Shown one piece after another: positions 1-7,618 of a stretch of 37,796 nucleotides of DNA. The position numbers and the translations under genes are program-made. The DNA comes from Cryptosporangium minutisporangium (GTDB lineage Bacteria > Actinomycetota > Actinomycetes > Mycobacteriales > Cryptosporangiaceae). Location: assembly GCF_039536245.1 (NCBI RefSeq), contig NZ_BAAAYN010000055.1, forward strand, positions 1 through 37,796, written 5' to 3'. The notes under the pieces are model-generated. The model ran no database searches and had not been told where the DNA came from. It saw only the letters and a program-made list of their open reading frames with translations. Position 1 is the first letter of the stretch; each line of letters begins with the position of its first letter.

Positions 1-53
1 GCGACCTTGGAGGTCGGGGCGGGAGCGGACCGGAAGGGAAGCAGGTTACGCAT
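1..53 (-). CDS. Possible 5' end of a gene running off the left edge
   Basis: An ATG at 53 reads leftward on the minus strand as MRNLLPFRSAPAPTSKV with no stop before the window edge. A GAGGG-like ribosome site lies just upstream. Only 17 codons are visible, so no family can be named. The orientation would make it divergent from the DUF3040-like gene at 392. The call rests only on the start context and the open frame. Confidence 0.3.
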   Translation of the reverse strand, partial: MRNLLPFRSAPAPTSKV

Positions 54-391
54 GCCCTCTATGTCGGGAGGGCGGAGTGCGCCGGGCGGTGCGGAAAAGT
101 TTCCGCTCGGGAGCCCCCGTCCGGGCCTGGCCACCGGCTCCCGATCAGCAACTTCGACCACGCGCGCGGCCTGGAGTGCCCGCGCGCAAGCCTGATCGCC
201 ATCGATCGATGGTTGGATCGACGACCGGACCGCGAGGCATCCAACTCCCGATCGGTGACCGGCCTCCGCGACGGTGGTGCCGATCGTCGGCAATGTCGGT
301 CTGCCTCAATCGGCCGGTGCCGGATCTGGTGGGACGCGGCGCGGCGGAGCACGGTCGAGGTCAGGACAAGGCCGGGCGAAGGAGGTCCCGA
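54..391. other. Intergenic stretch, no convincing gene
   Basis: Several overlapping frames are open, as expected in GC-rich DNA, but none has a ribosome site or recognisable protein pattern. It probably holds promoters for the leftward gene start at 53 and the rightward gene at 392. I could not identify a -35/-10 pair. Confidence 0.4.
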
Positions 392-724
392 GTGCTCACG
401 TCAGACGAACAGCAAGCCTGGGAGGAGATCACCAGGCGCTATCCGGCCGACGCCGCGGAGGAGCCCGTGCGTCCTGGCGCTGAATCGCTCCGGCGTCAGA
501 AGTGGGCGACGCGATGGTACGACCTGGCCTTCGCGGCGTTACTCGGCGTAGGGCTCGGAGTCCTTCTGGTCATGATCGGGGCCGCGGCGGTCGGGGCCCT
601 GCTCTGCCTGGTTGTGCTGTTCAGTTGGGGTCTGCGGTTCTGGTGGAACGAAGTGCGCGCCGCGGGCGGGTGGTCCGACCGTTCCCGTTCGGGAGGAGGC
701 CCAGATGAGCGACGAGATCGCTGA
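392..724 (+). CDS. Small DUF3040-like membrane protein
   Basis: This 110-residue protein opens with LTSDEQQAWEEI, the usual style of DUF3040 proteins, where a short acidic cytoplasmic helix precedes two membrane helices. Residues about 50-90 form two adjacent hydrophobic segments, followed by a basic tail. The GTG start at 392 was chosen because GGAGG sits six bases upstream; the frame is open much further 5' but that part is arginine-rich shadow sequence. The 3' end overlaps the universal stress protein by 20 bases, so the pair is probably translationally coupled. DUF3040 has no known function. I infer a membrane-associated stress role only from the neighbour. Confidence 0.7.
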   Translation: MLTSDEQQAWEEITRRYPADAAEEPVRPGAESLRRQKWATRWYDLAFAALLGVGLGVLLVMIGAAAVGALLCLVVLFSWGLRFWWNEVRAAGGWSDRSRSGGGPDERRDR

Positions 725-1205
725 GTGCCGGAGCGCCGCTGTGCCGCCGCCCATCGTCGTGGGCGTCGACGGCTCCGAGAGCTCGGTCGACGCCCTGCGG
801 TGGGCGATCGACCACGCCTGGCTGCTGGAGTCGTCCGTGGAGGCGGTGACCGTCTGGAACCAAGCGGAGACCATCGGCCTATCGCTCGGCGGTGCCGCGG
901 TGCCGTCTGATCTGACCGCGGGCATCGCCGTCGCCGAACGCCTTCTGGAGGACTCGATCGCTGCGACCGGATGCGGTCAGGCGGACTCGGTTCGACGTCG
1001 CGTGGTGCAAGGAGACCCGGCGCGGACACTGCGGGAAGCAAGCGAGACGGCGCGGCTGCTGGTGGTCGGTAACGGAGGGCACGGGGTGGCGACGAGGCTG
1101 TTCGGAGGGTCGGTGAGTCAGTCCTGCATCCGGCACGCCCGATGCCCCGTCCTGGTGTTTCCGCAGGTCGTCTCACGTCGTCAGGACGCGGTGTACGTGA
1201 ACTGA
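705..1205 (+). CDS. Universal stress protein (UspA family)
   Basis: This is a single-domain Usp of 166 residues. It begins its first strand with IVVGVDGSESS, where the conserved Asp and the small loop contact nucleotide. It ends with the nucleotide-binding pattern VVGNGGHGVATRLFGGSVS, matching G-x2-G-x9-G-S, followed by CPVLVF. The complete G-x2-G motif suggests an ATP-binding type. The ATG at 705 is preceded by GGAGGAGG at 692-699. It overlaps the DUF3040-like gene and probably shares its transcript. Usp proteins help survival under energy or redox stress; the partner of this one is unknown. Confidence 0.92.
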   Translation: MSDEIAECRSAAVPPPIVVGVDGSESSVDALRWAIDHAWLLESSVEAVTVWNQAETIGLSLGGAAVPSDLTAGIAVAERLLEDSIAATGCGQADSVRRRVVQGDPARTLREASETARLLVVGNGGHGVATRLFGGSVSQSCIRHARCPVLVFPQVVSRRQDAVYVN

Positions 1206-1509
1206 CGGCTGAGCAGGCGCCAGGGCGCGCTCCGCCAGGCGTGTCCGAAACACGGGCACGACACCGTCAGGCGGCTGCCGATGGACGTGGGCACCGTCAT
1301 GGTGGCAACGGTGCAGAAGAGCACGGAGCCGGACGCTGAAGATGCGGGCGGCGTTGACCGGAGCACGTCCGGGAGCGGGCCGGGTGCCGGACGGCGAGGA
1401 CTGTTCACCGCCCGCCTCAGGAAGCCGGAAGGTCTTCGGGCGTGCCGTTTGCCGCATCGACGCCCGGGTAAGTGGCCGGGGTCCGAACCCATACCGCGAG
1501 GAGCGTCCC
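1206..1509 (+). other. Intergenic stretch before the Rieske oxidoreductase
   Basis: No supported gene lies here. Frames open on both strands are low-complexity and lack ribosome sites. It must contain the 3' end of the stress-protein transcript and possibly the promoter of the oxidoreductase. I saw no strong terminator hairpin, so read-through is possible. Confidence 0.4.
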
Positions 1510-3048
1510 GTGGCCGAATCGCCCACGCTGCCGGGTGCCGTCGAGTCGTACTGGATGGACAGCACCGAGGCGACCAGGTACCCGGCGCTGACCGCCGACC
1601 TCGAGGTCGACGTGGTCGTCGTCGGGGGCGGCATCGCCGGACTGTCCACCGCGTGGGAGCTGACCGAGGCCGGGCAGACCGTGGCGCTCGTGGAGGCGGA
1701 CCGGATCGCGGCGGGTGTCACCGGATACACGACGGCGAAGCTGTCGGTGCTGCACACCCTGATCTACGACAAGGTGCGCACCTCGTTCGGCGCGGACTCG
1801 GCGCGGCTCTACGCCGAGTCGCAGCAGCGAGCGGTGGAGCGGGTGGCCGCGGTGGCCGCAGGGCTCCGGATCGACTGTGATCTGGAGCGGGTTCCCGCGT
1901 TCACGTACGCCGAGTCGACCGACAACCTGGAGCAGCTCCACGCCGAGGCTCACGCCGCGGCGGACGCCGGCTTGGACGCCTCCTTCGTCACCGAGACCGG
2001 CCTGCCGTTCCCGGTCGCCGGCGCCGTCCGGGTCGAGGAGCAGGCGCAGTTCCACCCTCGCAAGTACCTGCTCGGCCTCGCTGACGACCTGACCCGCCGC
2101 GGCGGACAGATCTTCGAACGGACCTCGGCGACCGGCTTGGACGAAGGAAATCCGTGCGCCGTGACGACCGAGGCCGGGCACACGATCACCGCCCGGCACG
2201 TCGTGGTCGCCACCCACTACCCGGTCTTCGACCGAGCGCTGCTCTTCGCCCGCCTCGAACCACGACGCGAGCTGGTGGTCGCCGGCGCGATCTCTGCCGA
2301 CCGTGACCCCGGTGGCGTGTACCTCACCCCCGAGCAGAACACCCGATCGGTCCGTACCGCTCCGTACCGGGACGGGCAACGTCTGCTCATCGTCACCGGC
2401 GAGCATTTCACGCCGGGCGCGGGGGAGGTCACCGAGCAGTGGGAGACCCTCGCCGAGTGGACCCGGCAGCGCTTCCCCGGGACGCAGATCGCCTACCGCT
2501 GGGCAACGCAGGACAACACCAGTACCGATCAGGTGCCGTTCATCGGACGCTTCCATCCCGGCACCGACAAGGTCTGGGTCGCCACCGGCTTCGGCGGATG
2601 GGGGATGAGCAGCGGTGTCCTCGCGGGCCAGCTCCTCGCGGCTCGGATCACCGGATCCGAACCGCCCTGGGCCGACCTCTACGATCCCGGCCGGCTGAAT
2701 CTGGTGCGCGAGGCCGGCTCGATGCTGAAGCTCCAGGCCAAGGTGGCCGGCCACTTCGTCGGCGACCGGGTCCGCCCCTCCCACGTCGATTCGGTGGACG
2801 ACATCGAACCGGGCACCGGCGCCGTTGTCCGGGTACACGGGCGGCAATGCGCGGCCTACCGCGACGACACCGGTCAGCTCCACGCCGTGTCGGCACGGTG
2901 CACCCACCTCGGCTGCATCGTGCAGTTCAACGACGCCGAAACCGCGTGGGAATGTCCGTGCCACGGCTCCCGGTTCGGCATCGACGGTGCCGTCATCCAA
3001 GGTCCGGCCAACCAACCACTGCAACCGCAAGACGTCGCTGGCGGGTAG
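1510..3048 (+). CDS. FAD-dependent oxidoreductase with C-terminal Rieske [2Fe-2S] domain
   Basis: The 512-residue protein joins two redox modules. Residues about 33-380 form a DAO-type FAD domain with the dinucleotide loop GGGIAG at 39-44. Residues about 430-512 form a Rieske domain with CTHLGC at 464-469 and CPCHGS at 482-487. C464, H466, C482 and H485 would bind the cluster, and C469 with C484 would form the disulfide. The layout matches a known family of cytosolic FAD/Rieske proteins, such as Bacillus YhfW, whose substrate is not settled. The GTG at 1510 has an AGGAG site six bases away and gives a family-like N terminus; upstream extension lacks similarity. Electrons likely pass between FAD and the cluster within one chain. 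Confidence 0.9.
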   Translation: MAESPTLPGAVESYWMDSTEATRYPALTADLEVDVVVVGGGIAGLSTAWELTEAGQTVALVEADRIAAGVTGYTTAKLSVLHTLIYDKVRTSFGADSARLYAESQQRAVERVAAVAAGLRIDCDLERVPAFTYAESTDNLEQLHAEAHAAADAGLDASFVTETGLPFPVAGAVRVEEQAQFHPRKYLLGLADDLTRRGGQIFERTSATGLDEGNPCAVTTEAGHTITARHVVVATHYPVFDRALLFARLEPRRELVVAGAISADRDPGGVYLTPEQNTRSVRTAPYRDGQRLLIVTGEHFTPGAGEVTEQWETLAEWTRQRFPGTQIAYRWATQDNTSTDQVPFIGRFHPGTDKVWVATGFGGWGMSSGVLAGQLLAARITGSEPPWADLYDPGRLNLVREAGSMLKLQAKVAGHFVGDRVRPSHVDSVDDIEPGTGAVVRVHGRQCAAYRDDTGQLHAVSARCTHLGCIVQFNDAETAWECPCHGSRFGIDGAVIQGPANQPLQPQDVAGG

Positions 3049-3111
3049 GCCGCGCGGCTGGTGCGGGCTCCGGCGCCGAGCGGGTGATCGTCGGCTGGCG
3101 GCGGACCTGGG

Positions 3112-4353
3112 TCAGGTCAGGCGGTCGGCTCGGTCGAGCAGATACCGCTGCTCGACGCGGTTGTCGGTCAGGGTTGCTGCCTCGCGGTAGAGGGTGGCCG
3201 CGCCGCGTCTGTCGCCGGTCATCTCCAGGAGGTGTGCCCGGACGGCGCGTTCGCGTTGGCGGGTCAGGGGCTCCTCGTCCAGTTGGTGGCGACGGTTGAG
3301 GTCGTCGAGGAGCGCCAGGCCGCGGGCCGCGCCGTAGGCGTTGGCGACGGCGACGACCCGGCTGAGTCGCACGGGCGCGGTGGGGCTGAGCCGTTCGAGC
3401 CACAGGTAGAGTGCCGCGATCTGCGGCCAGTCCGTTCGGTCGGTGGACGGGGCGGCGGCGTGCACGGCCGCGATCGCCGCCTGGAGCTGGTACGGGCCGA
3501 TCTCCCGCCGGATCCAGGCGCTGTCGATCAGTTGGGTGCCTTCGCGGATCAGGTCGGAGTTCCACCGATCCCGGTCCTGTTCGTCCAGCGGTATCAGCGC
3601 GTCGTCGGCGTTGGTGCGGGCGGCGCGCCGGGACTCGGTGAGTAGCATGAGCGCGAGCAGGCCGGCGACTTCGGGGTCGTCCGGAAGGGAGTCCCGGAGC
3701 ATGCGGGTGAGCCGGATCGCTTCGCGGGTCAGGTCGACGCGGGCGAGTTCGTCGCCGGCGGAGGCTGTGTAGCCCTCGTTGAAGATCAGGTAGAGCACCT
3801 GCATCACGGCGACGATCCGGTCCGCGCGATCAGCGTCGGTCGGCGGGGTGAAGCGCGCGCCGACGCGAGCCAGTTGCTGTTTGGCGCGGCTGATCCGCGT
3901 GCCCATGGTGGCCTCGACCGTGCCGTAGGCGTGCGCGATCTCGGCGGTGGTCAGACCACCGACGGCGCGCAGGGTGAGCGCCACCTGGGAGACGCTGCTC
4001 AGCGCGGGGTGGCAGCAGAGCAGTAGCAGCGTGAGGCTGTCGTCGGTCTCCGACGGCGGCTCAGCCCGGCGAGCCGGCTCCTGCATGGCCACGTCACCGA
4101 GCCCGACGTGCTGTTCGCGGCGGCGCCGGGCCTGGTCGGCGCGGAGGTGGTCGACCATCCTCCGGTAGCCGATTCGGATCAACCAGCTGCGCGGGTTCTC
4201 CGGGACGCCGTCGACGGGCCACGTGCGGCTCGCGGCGAGGAGTGCCTCCTGCACCGCGTCCTCCGCGAGGTCGAAGTGTCCGAAGCGGCGCACCAGTGCG
4301 CCGAGCACCTGCGGCGCCTCGATGCGCAGCAGGTGCTCGACGTCGGGGGTCAT
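3112..4353 (-). CDS. ECF42-type sigma factor with long C-terminal extension
   Basis: The 413-residue protein has sigma region 2 at about 8-80 (including DLAEDAVQEAL and the PENPRSWLIRIGYRR segment) and region 4 at about 107-160 (TTAEIAHAYGTVEATMGTRI). It then has about 240 residues with the LIFNEGYTAS motif of DUF6596 and helical repeats. This architecture, next to a DGPF/YCII gene, defines group ECF42. In this group the C-terminal extension is needed for activity and no classical anti-sigma factor is known. Its ATG overlaps the YCII stop as ATGA, so the two are coupled. Promoters matching the group's published consensus lie upstream of this operon and of the divergent gene, implying autoregulation. 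Confidence 0.93.
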   Translation of the reverse strand: MTPDVEHLLRIEAPQVLGALVRRFGHFDLAEDAVQEALLAASRTWPVDGVPENPRSWLIRIGYRRMVDHLRADQARRRREQHVGLGDVAMQEPARRAEPPSETDDSLTLLLLCCHPALSSVSQVALTLRAVGGLTTAEIAHAYGTVEATMGTRISRAKQQLARVGARFTPPTDADRADRIVAVMQVLYLIFNEGYTASAGDELARVDLTREAIRLTRMLRDSLPDDPEVAGLLALMLLTESRRAARTNADDALIPLDEQDRDRWNSDLIREGTQLIDSAWIRREIGPYQLQAAIAAVHAAAPSTDRTDWPQIAALYLWLERLSPTAPVRLSRVVAVANAYGAARGLALLDDLNRRHQLDEEPLTRQRERAVRAHLLEMTGDRRGAATLYREAATLTDNRVEQRYLLDRADRLT

Positions 4354-4721
4354 GCGGTGAAGTCCTCGCCCATGATCGGCCGGATCTCGATCGGCTCGCC
4401 CAGCACCTCGACGATCCGCGAGCCGATCTCGACGGCGCGTTCGTGGCTGGCCACATCAATCACGGCGAAGCTAGCCAGAACCTCCTTGAGCTCCGCGAAC
4501 GGCCCGTCGGTGGCCACCACACCGGCGGGCGTCCGGTGAATGGTCGTACTGACCGCGGGGTGGCCGAGGCCCTCGCTGGTGACTAACTCGCCGGTGGCGG
4601 TCAGTTCCTGCTCGAACTTCTGGTAGGCGGCGAACGCGGTCAGCGCCTCCGCGGACGGCGTGTCCGCGGTCGTGGCGTCCCAGGCGGCGGCCGGGGTGTA
4701 GCTGAGCAGCAAATACTTCAT
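4350..4721 (-). CDS. YCII/DGPF-family protein, ECF42 partner
   Basis: This 123-residue protein carries the signature DGPFAELKE in its second half and ends with EIRPIMGEDF, both typical of YCII-related DGPF proteins. Such genes almost always flank ECF42 sigma genes, and they are thought to be targets or modulators of the sigma factor. Whether they have an enzymatic role is not established. Two ATGs compete: the one at 4727 touches the GAGG ribosome site, while the one at 4721 sits six bases from it, so 4721 was chosen. The gene lies 44 bases after the DUF998 gene and overlaps the sigma gene by four bases. Confidence 0.92.
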   Translation of the reverse strand: MKYLLLSYTPAAAWDATTADTPSAEALTAFAAYQKFEQELTATGELVTSEGLGHPAVSTTIHRTPAGVVATDGPFAELKEVLASFAVIDVASHERAVEIGSRIVEVLGEPIEIRPIMGEDFTA

Positions 4722-4765
4722 GGTCATCCTCGGTGTCGACGTTCGTGGTGAGACGGTACGGCCGG

Positions 4766-5410
4766 CTACGCGGCGCGGCGCAGCCTCACCGCCAGAACGG
4801 TCGTCCAGGTGAAGGCGACCAGCCCGGTCGCGGCGATTTGCAGGCTCATTTGCTCGGGCGACATGGGCAGCAACAGGACGAGCGCCACCGCGCCGTTCGC
4901 CACGGCCGGCAATGCTGCCCGGCGGCGGATGTACCGGACGGTCAGCACGATGGCGGCGATGGCCACGGCCGTGAAGGCGACGGCGGCCGCGACCGAGTGC
5001 ACGACGCTGTGCCACGACATGTGGGCGACCGGTCCGTCGGGAGTGCCGACCGGGAAGCCGTACTCCGGATCCGCCGTGAACAGCCCCGCCGCGATGAGAC
5101 CGGCGCCGAAGATCCCGATGAGGATCGGCAGCGCGCGACGGCCCACCCCCTCGGTGAGCGTCCGTCGGACGCCTACGGCCAGCGCCAGCACGCCGACGCC
5201 GGCCGCCACGAACGTCGCCCTCTGGACCCAGCCGAGTTCGCCGGTGGCGAGCTGGCTGATCGGGTGGCGGGTGAGGTCGAATCCCTGCCGGGTCAGCATC
5301 TGGGCGATGGCGGAGGCGAAGAAGATCGGCCCGGCGAGAGCGCCGGCGAGTAGCAGACGTCCGGACGAGCGGTGAGTTGACGGGGCGGCGGGGATCGCGT
5401 AGGTGGCCAT
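4766..5410 (-). CDS. DUF998 family membrane protein
   Basis: The 214-residue protein has about six hydrophobic helices. The first, after SSGRLLLAGALAGPIFF, is followed by the DUF998 hallmark FDLTRHPISQLATGELGW. The later segment GTPDGPVAHMSWHSVVHSV is also typical. DUF998 proteins are integral membrane proteins of unknown function. The ATG at 5410 was preferred over 5422 because GGAG lies seven bases upstream. It is the first gene of the YCII-sigma operon and starts 31 bases downstream of a predicted ECF42 -10 element, so it is probably a direct sigma target. Confidence 0.88.
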   Translation of the reverse strand: MATYAIPAAPSTHRSSGRLLLAGALAGPIFFASAIAQMLTRQGFDLTRHPISQLATGELGWVQRATFVAAGVGVLALAVGVRRTLTEGVGRRALPILIGIFGAGLIAAGLFTADPEYGFPVGTPDGPVAHMSWHSVVHSVAAAVAFTAVAIAAIVLTVRYIRRRAALPAVANGAVALVLLLPMSPEQMSLQIAATGLVAFTWTTVLAVRLRRAA

Positions 5411-5441
5411 GACGGTCTCCATTCGGTGCCGTTGTTGCCGC

Positions 5442-5471
5442 TACCTCGGAGCTCGTCCGGGAAGTTCGACA
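5442..5471 (-). promoter_or_regulatory. Predicted ECF42 promoter for DUF998-YCII-sigma operon
   Basis: On the minus strand TGTCGAA (5471-5465) is followed by exactly 16 bases and CGAGGTA (5448-5442). This matches the ECF42 consensus as I recall it, with TGTCGA at -35 and CGA or CTC at -10. The -10 ends 31 bases before the ATG at 5410. Confidence 0.75.
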
Positions 5472-5506
5472 CCTGGCCGATGTGACGTAGACCACACAGG
5501 TTGGGC

Positions 5507-5535
5507 GTCGAAGCGCGGACGTCACCTCCGAGGTA
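5507..5535 (+). promoter_or_regulatory. Predicted ECF42 promoter for the DUF1579-like gene
   Basis: GTCGAA (5507-5512, preceded by C) is followed by exactly 16 bases and CGAGGTA (5529-5535). Elements and spacing match the opposite-strand promoter at 5442-5471, and both are followed by CGGCA after one variable base. The ATG at 5563 lies 27 bases downstream. Confidence 0.72.
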
Positions 5536-5562
5536 CCGGCAGCACTCACCGAGGAGGACAAC

Positions 5563-5988
5563 ATGATCGAGAACCCGCAGCCGAGCGTCGAACTGCAAGC
5601 GCTGGAACGACTCGTCGGCACCTGGAAGGTGACCGGCGGCGCCGAAGGAACCGTGCGATACGAGTGGATGCCCGGCCGGTTCTTCCTGCTGCAGCACGTC
5701 GATCTCACCCAGTTCGGCCAGCCGGTCACCGGCCTCGAGGTGATCGGCCACCTGCACCCGTTCGGCGAACCCGTCGGCGACGACGTGGTGTCGAGGTTCT
5801 ACGACGCGGTCGGCAACACCTTCGACTACGTCTACGAACTGAGCGCGGACACCCTCACTATCTGGGCGGGCGCAAAAGGTAGCCCGGCCTACTACCAGGG
5901 CACGTTCAGCGCCGACGGCAGCACGGTCACCGGTGCCTGGACCTACCCCGGAGGGGGAGGCTACGCGTCGACCATGACGCGGAACTGA
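5563..5988 (+). CDS. DUF1579-like small beta-barrel protein
   Basis: The 141-residue protein starts with a short helix and LERLVGTWKVTGGAEGTVRYEWMPG as a pattern (first half LERLVGTWKV, then EGTVRYEWMPG). It continues with alternating strands and ends TVTGAWTYPGG. This is the layout of DUF1579/lipocalin-like single-domain proteins, thought to bind small hydrophobic ligands; the ligand is unknown. The ATG has GAGGAGGA eight bases upstream. It is divergent from the ECF42 operon, carries the same predicted promoter, and is followed by a strong terminator, so it is a one-gene transcript. I infer it is an ECF42 effector. Confidence 0.82.
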   Translation: MIENPQPSVELQALERLVGTWKVTGGAEGTVRYEWMPGRFFLLQHVDLTQFGQPVTGLEVIGHLHPFGEPVGDDVVSRFYDAVGNTFDYVYELSADTLTIWAGAKGSPAYYQGTFSADGSTVTGAWTYPGGGGYASTMTRN

Positions 5989-6036
5989 GTTCTCGTCCGC
6001 TCGGCGCAGGCGTGATCCTGCGCCGAGCACGAACTC
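5987..6036 (+). terminator. Strong hairpin terminator
   Basis: Perfect 12-base arms GCTCGGCGCAGG (5999-6010) and its complement (6017-6028) enclose a six-base loop. Outer GAGTTC/GAACTC arms extend the stem. It overlaps the stop codon of the DUF1579-like gene. There is no U-run, which is common in actinobacteria. Confidence 0.85.
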
Positions 6037-6152
6037 CGATCAGCACGCGGCCACCCGCTGATCGGCGGAGCCGGCCGCTCGACGCCTCGCCGGCCCGGCG
6101 AGCACTGCCCGGTGCCGCGCCGACCCCTCCGGCGGGGCGGCACCGGCTCGCC

Positions 6153-6857
6153 TCAGACGATCGACGCGGCGGCCTGAAGGATCATGTCGGTCACTGCGGC
6201 GGGCTGCGACGCGGGGATCGCGTGCGACGCGCCCTGCAGTTCCGCCCGGCTGCGGGCGCCGGCGCGCTCGGCCATGAAGCGGTGTGCCTCGAGCGGGATG
6301 TTGAAGTCGAGCTCGGGGTAGACGAACCAGGACGGCACGGACTTCCACGCCGGTTCGCCGGAGCCCTCGTTCAGCGCTGTGGTGTTGAGCGGGCGCTGGG
6401 CAGCCGCGTCGAGGGCGGCGCGTTCGGCCGGGACGTCGGCGATGAACTGCTGGTGGAACTTATCCTGCCGGATGTACAGGTCGACGGTTCCGTCCGGCAG
6501 GGGCACCTCGGTGAGCGTCTCGCCGAGGGTGCCGCCGGGGAACTTGCCGGAGAGCTCGCCGATGCTCTCGCCGGCCTCGGGTGCGAACGCGGCGACGAAC
6601 ACGAGGGCCTTGACGTGGTCGTGGCCGACGGCGGCGTTGGAGATGACCGCCCCGCCGTAGGAGTGACCGACGAGCACGACCGGCCCCTCGATCGTGGCGA
6701 GAACGCTGGAGACGACGGCGGCGTCGCCGGACAGACTGCGCAGCGGGTTGGGTGCGGCGACCACTCGGTAGCCGTCGGCCTGCAGCCGCTGGACGACGTC
6801 GTTCCAGCTGGCAGACTCGGCGAACGCGCCGTGGACGAGGACGATGGTGGGCTTCAT
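6153..6857 (-). CDS. Alpha/beta hydrolase
   Basis: The 234-residue protein has an intact alpha/beta hydrolase plan. HGAF at 9-12 supplies the oxyanion hole, GHSYGG at 64-69 holds nucleophile Ser66, Asp184 lies in YPELDFNIP, and His212 lies in GASHAIPASQP. It resembles small esterase-like hydrolases acting on unknown carbon-oxygen bonds. The ATG at 6857 follows a GAAAGG ribosome site that overlaps the stop of an upstream lipase remnant, so it was once the next gene of an operon. It probably still shares a transcript with RidA and the serine hydrolase. Confidence 0.9.
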   Translation of the reverse strand: MKPTIVLVHGAFAESASWNDVVQRLQADGYRVVAAPNPLRSLSGDAAVVSSVLATIEGPVVLVGHSYGGAVISNAAVGHDHVKALVFVAAFAPEAGESIGELSGKFPGGTLGETLTEVPLPDGTVDLYIRQDKFHQQFIADVPAERAALDAAAQRPLNTTALNEGSGEPAWKSVPSWFVYPELDFNIPLEAHRFMAERAGARSRAELQGASHAIPASQPAAVTDMILQAAASIV

Positions 6858-6868
6858 GGCAGTGCCTT

Positions 6869-7021
6869 TCAACAGGTCGACAGAATGGTGGACAGGAAGT
6901 CGACGGCCTGACGGATCGCGCCGACCGCCGCCCGCGTCTCACGCAGAGCGTTGAGCATCACGAAGTCGTGGATGATTCCCTGGTAGCGCACCGCGGTGAC
7001 GGGGACGCCGGCCCGGCGGCG
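6869..7021 (-). pseudogene. 3' remnant of an HSL-family acetyl-hydrolase/lipase
   Basis: One frame reads AGVPVTAVRYQGIIHDFVML, then NALRETRAAVGAI and QAVDFL, ending at a stop at 6871-6869. This is the C-terminal end of hormone-sensitive-lipase-type alpha/beta hydrolases, including the catalytic His in IHDF. Everything 5' of this, including the HGGG motif and nucleophile, is missing, and the remnant starts about 20 bases after the RidA stop. The junction with the next hydrolase keeps its ribosome site, which suggests deletion of an operon gene from its 5' side. Confidence 0.78.
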
Positions 7022-7040
7022 GGTTCGAGGACAGGGATGG

Positions 7041-7502
7041 TCAGGATCTGAGTTCGACGAGCAACTCGACCTCGACCGGGCTGTCGAGGGGCAGCACCGC
7101 CACGCCGACGGCGGAGCGGGCGTGGACGCCGGCCGGTCCGAACACGTCGTGCAGGAAGGTCGAGGCGCCGTCGATGACCGCGGCCTGGCTGGTGAACGAC
7201 GGCGCCGAGGCAACGAAGCCGGTGACCTTGACGATGCGGGCCACCGCGTCGATGCCGACCAGCGCTTCCACCGCCGCCAGGGCGTTCACGGCGGCGGTCC
7301 GGGCCAGGTCGGCGGCCTCGGCGATGTCGACGGTGTCGCCGACCTTGCCGGTGGCCGGCAGCGTTCCGCCGACGAAGGGCAGTTGGCCGGAGGTGTAGAC
7401 GTACGGTCCGGAGCGGACCGCAGGTGCGTAGCCTCCGACCGGTGCCGCGACGTGCGGCAGCGTGACGCCGAGCTCGACGAGCCGGTCGGTCCAGATTTTC
7501 AT
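7041..7502 (-). CDS. RidA-family (YjgF/YER057c) protein
   Basis: The 153-residue protein has the RidA-like order: SGPYVYTSGQLPFVGGTLP near residue 35, IVKVTGFVAS in the middle, and GVHARSAVGVAVLPLDSPVEVE near the end. The last Arg in ARSAVG corresponds to the arginine that binds the substrate carboxylate in RidA. It belongs to the longer YjgF-like subgroup, so imine deaminase activity is plausible but not certain. The ATG at 7502 is preceded by AAAGG. It sits between the serine hydrolase and lipase remnant on the same strand. Confidence 0.9.
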   Translation of the reverse strand: MKIWTDRLVELGVTLPHVAAPVGGYAPAVRSGPYVYTSGQLPFVGGTLPATGKVGDTVDIAEAADLARTAAVNALAAVEALVGIDAVARIVKVTGFVASAPSFTSQAAVIDGASTFLHDVFGPAGVHARSAVGVAVLPLDSPVEVELLVELRS

Positions 7503-7618
7503 CGGTGTGCCTTTGTTCGGTGTGGTGGTCGTACCGGCCGCGTGCGTGGTCACCGGCTGCCCGATCGTCGACTCGACGGCAGGCCGGCTTCCGTGGCCGG
7601 GCGGGAGGGCAGGTCCGG

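Noticed and set aside
1417-3030. Long minus-strand frame of 537 codons
   Set aside because: It is antisense to the well-supported FAD/Rieske gene; its translation has no motif and is a GC-bias shadow.
4732-4758. TGTCGA on the plus strand as another ECF42 promoter
   Set aside because: No CGA or CTC element lies 16 bases downstream and no plus-strand gene follows.
5436-5541. Inverted repeat read as a single repressor operator
   Set aside because: Position and N16 spacing relative to the GTCGAA elements explain it better as two promoter -10 regions facing outward.
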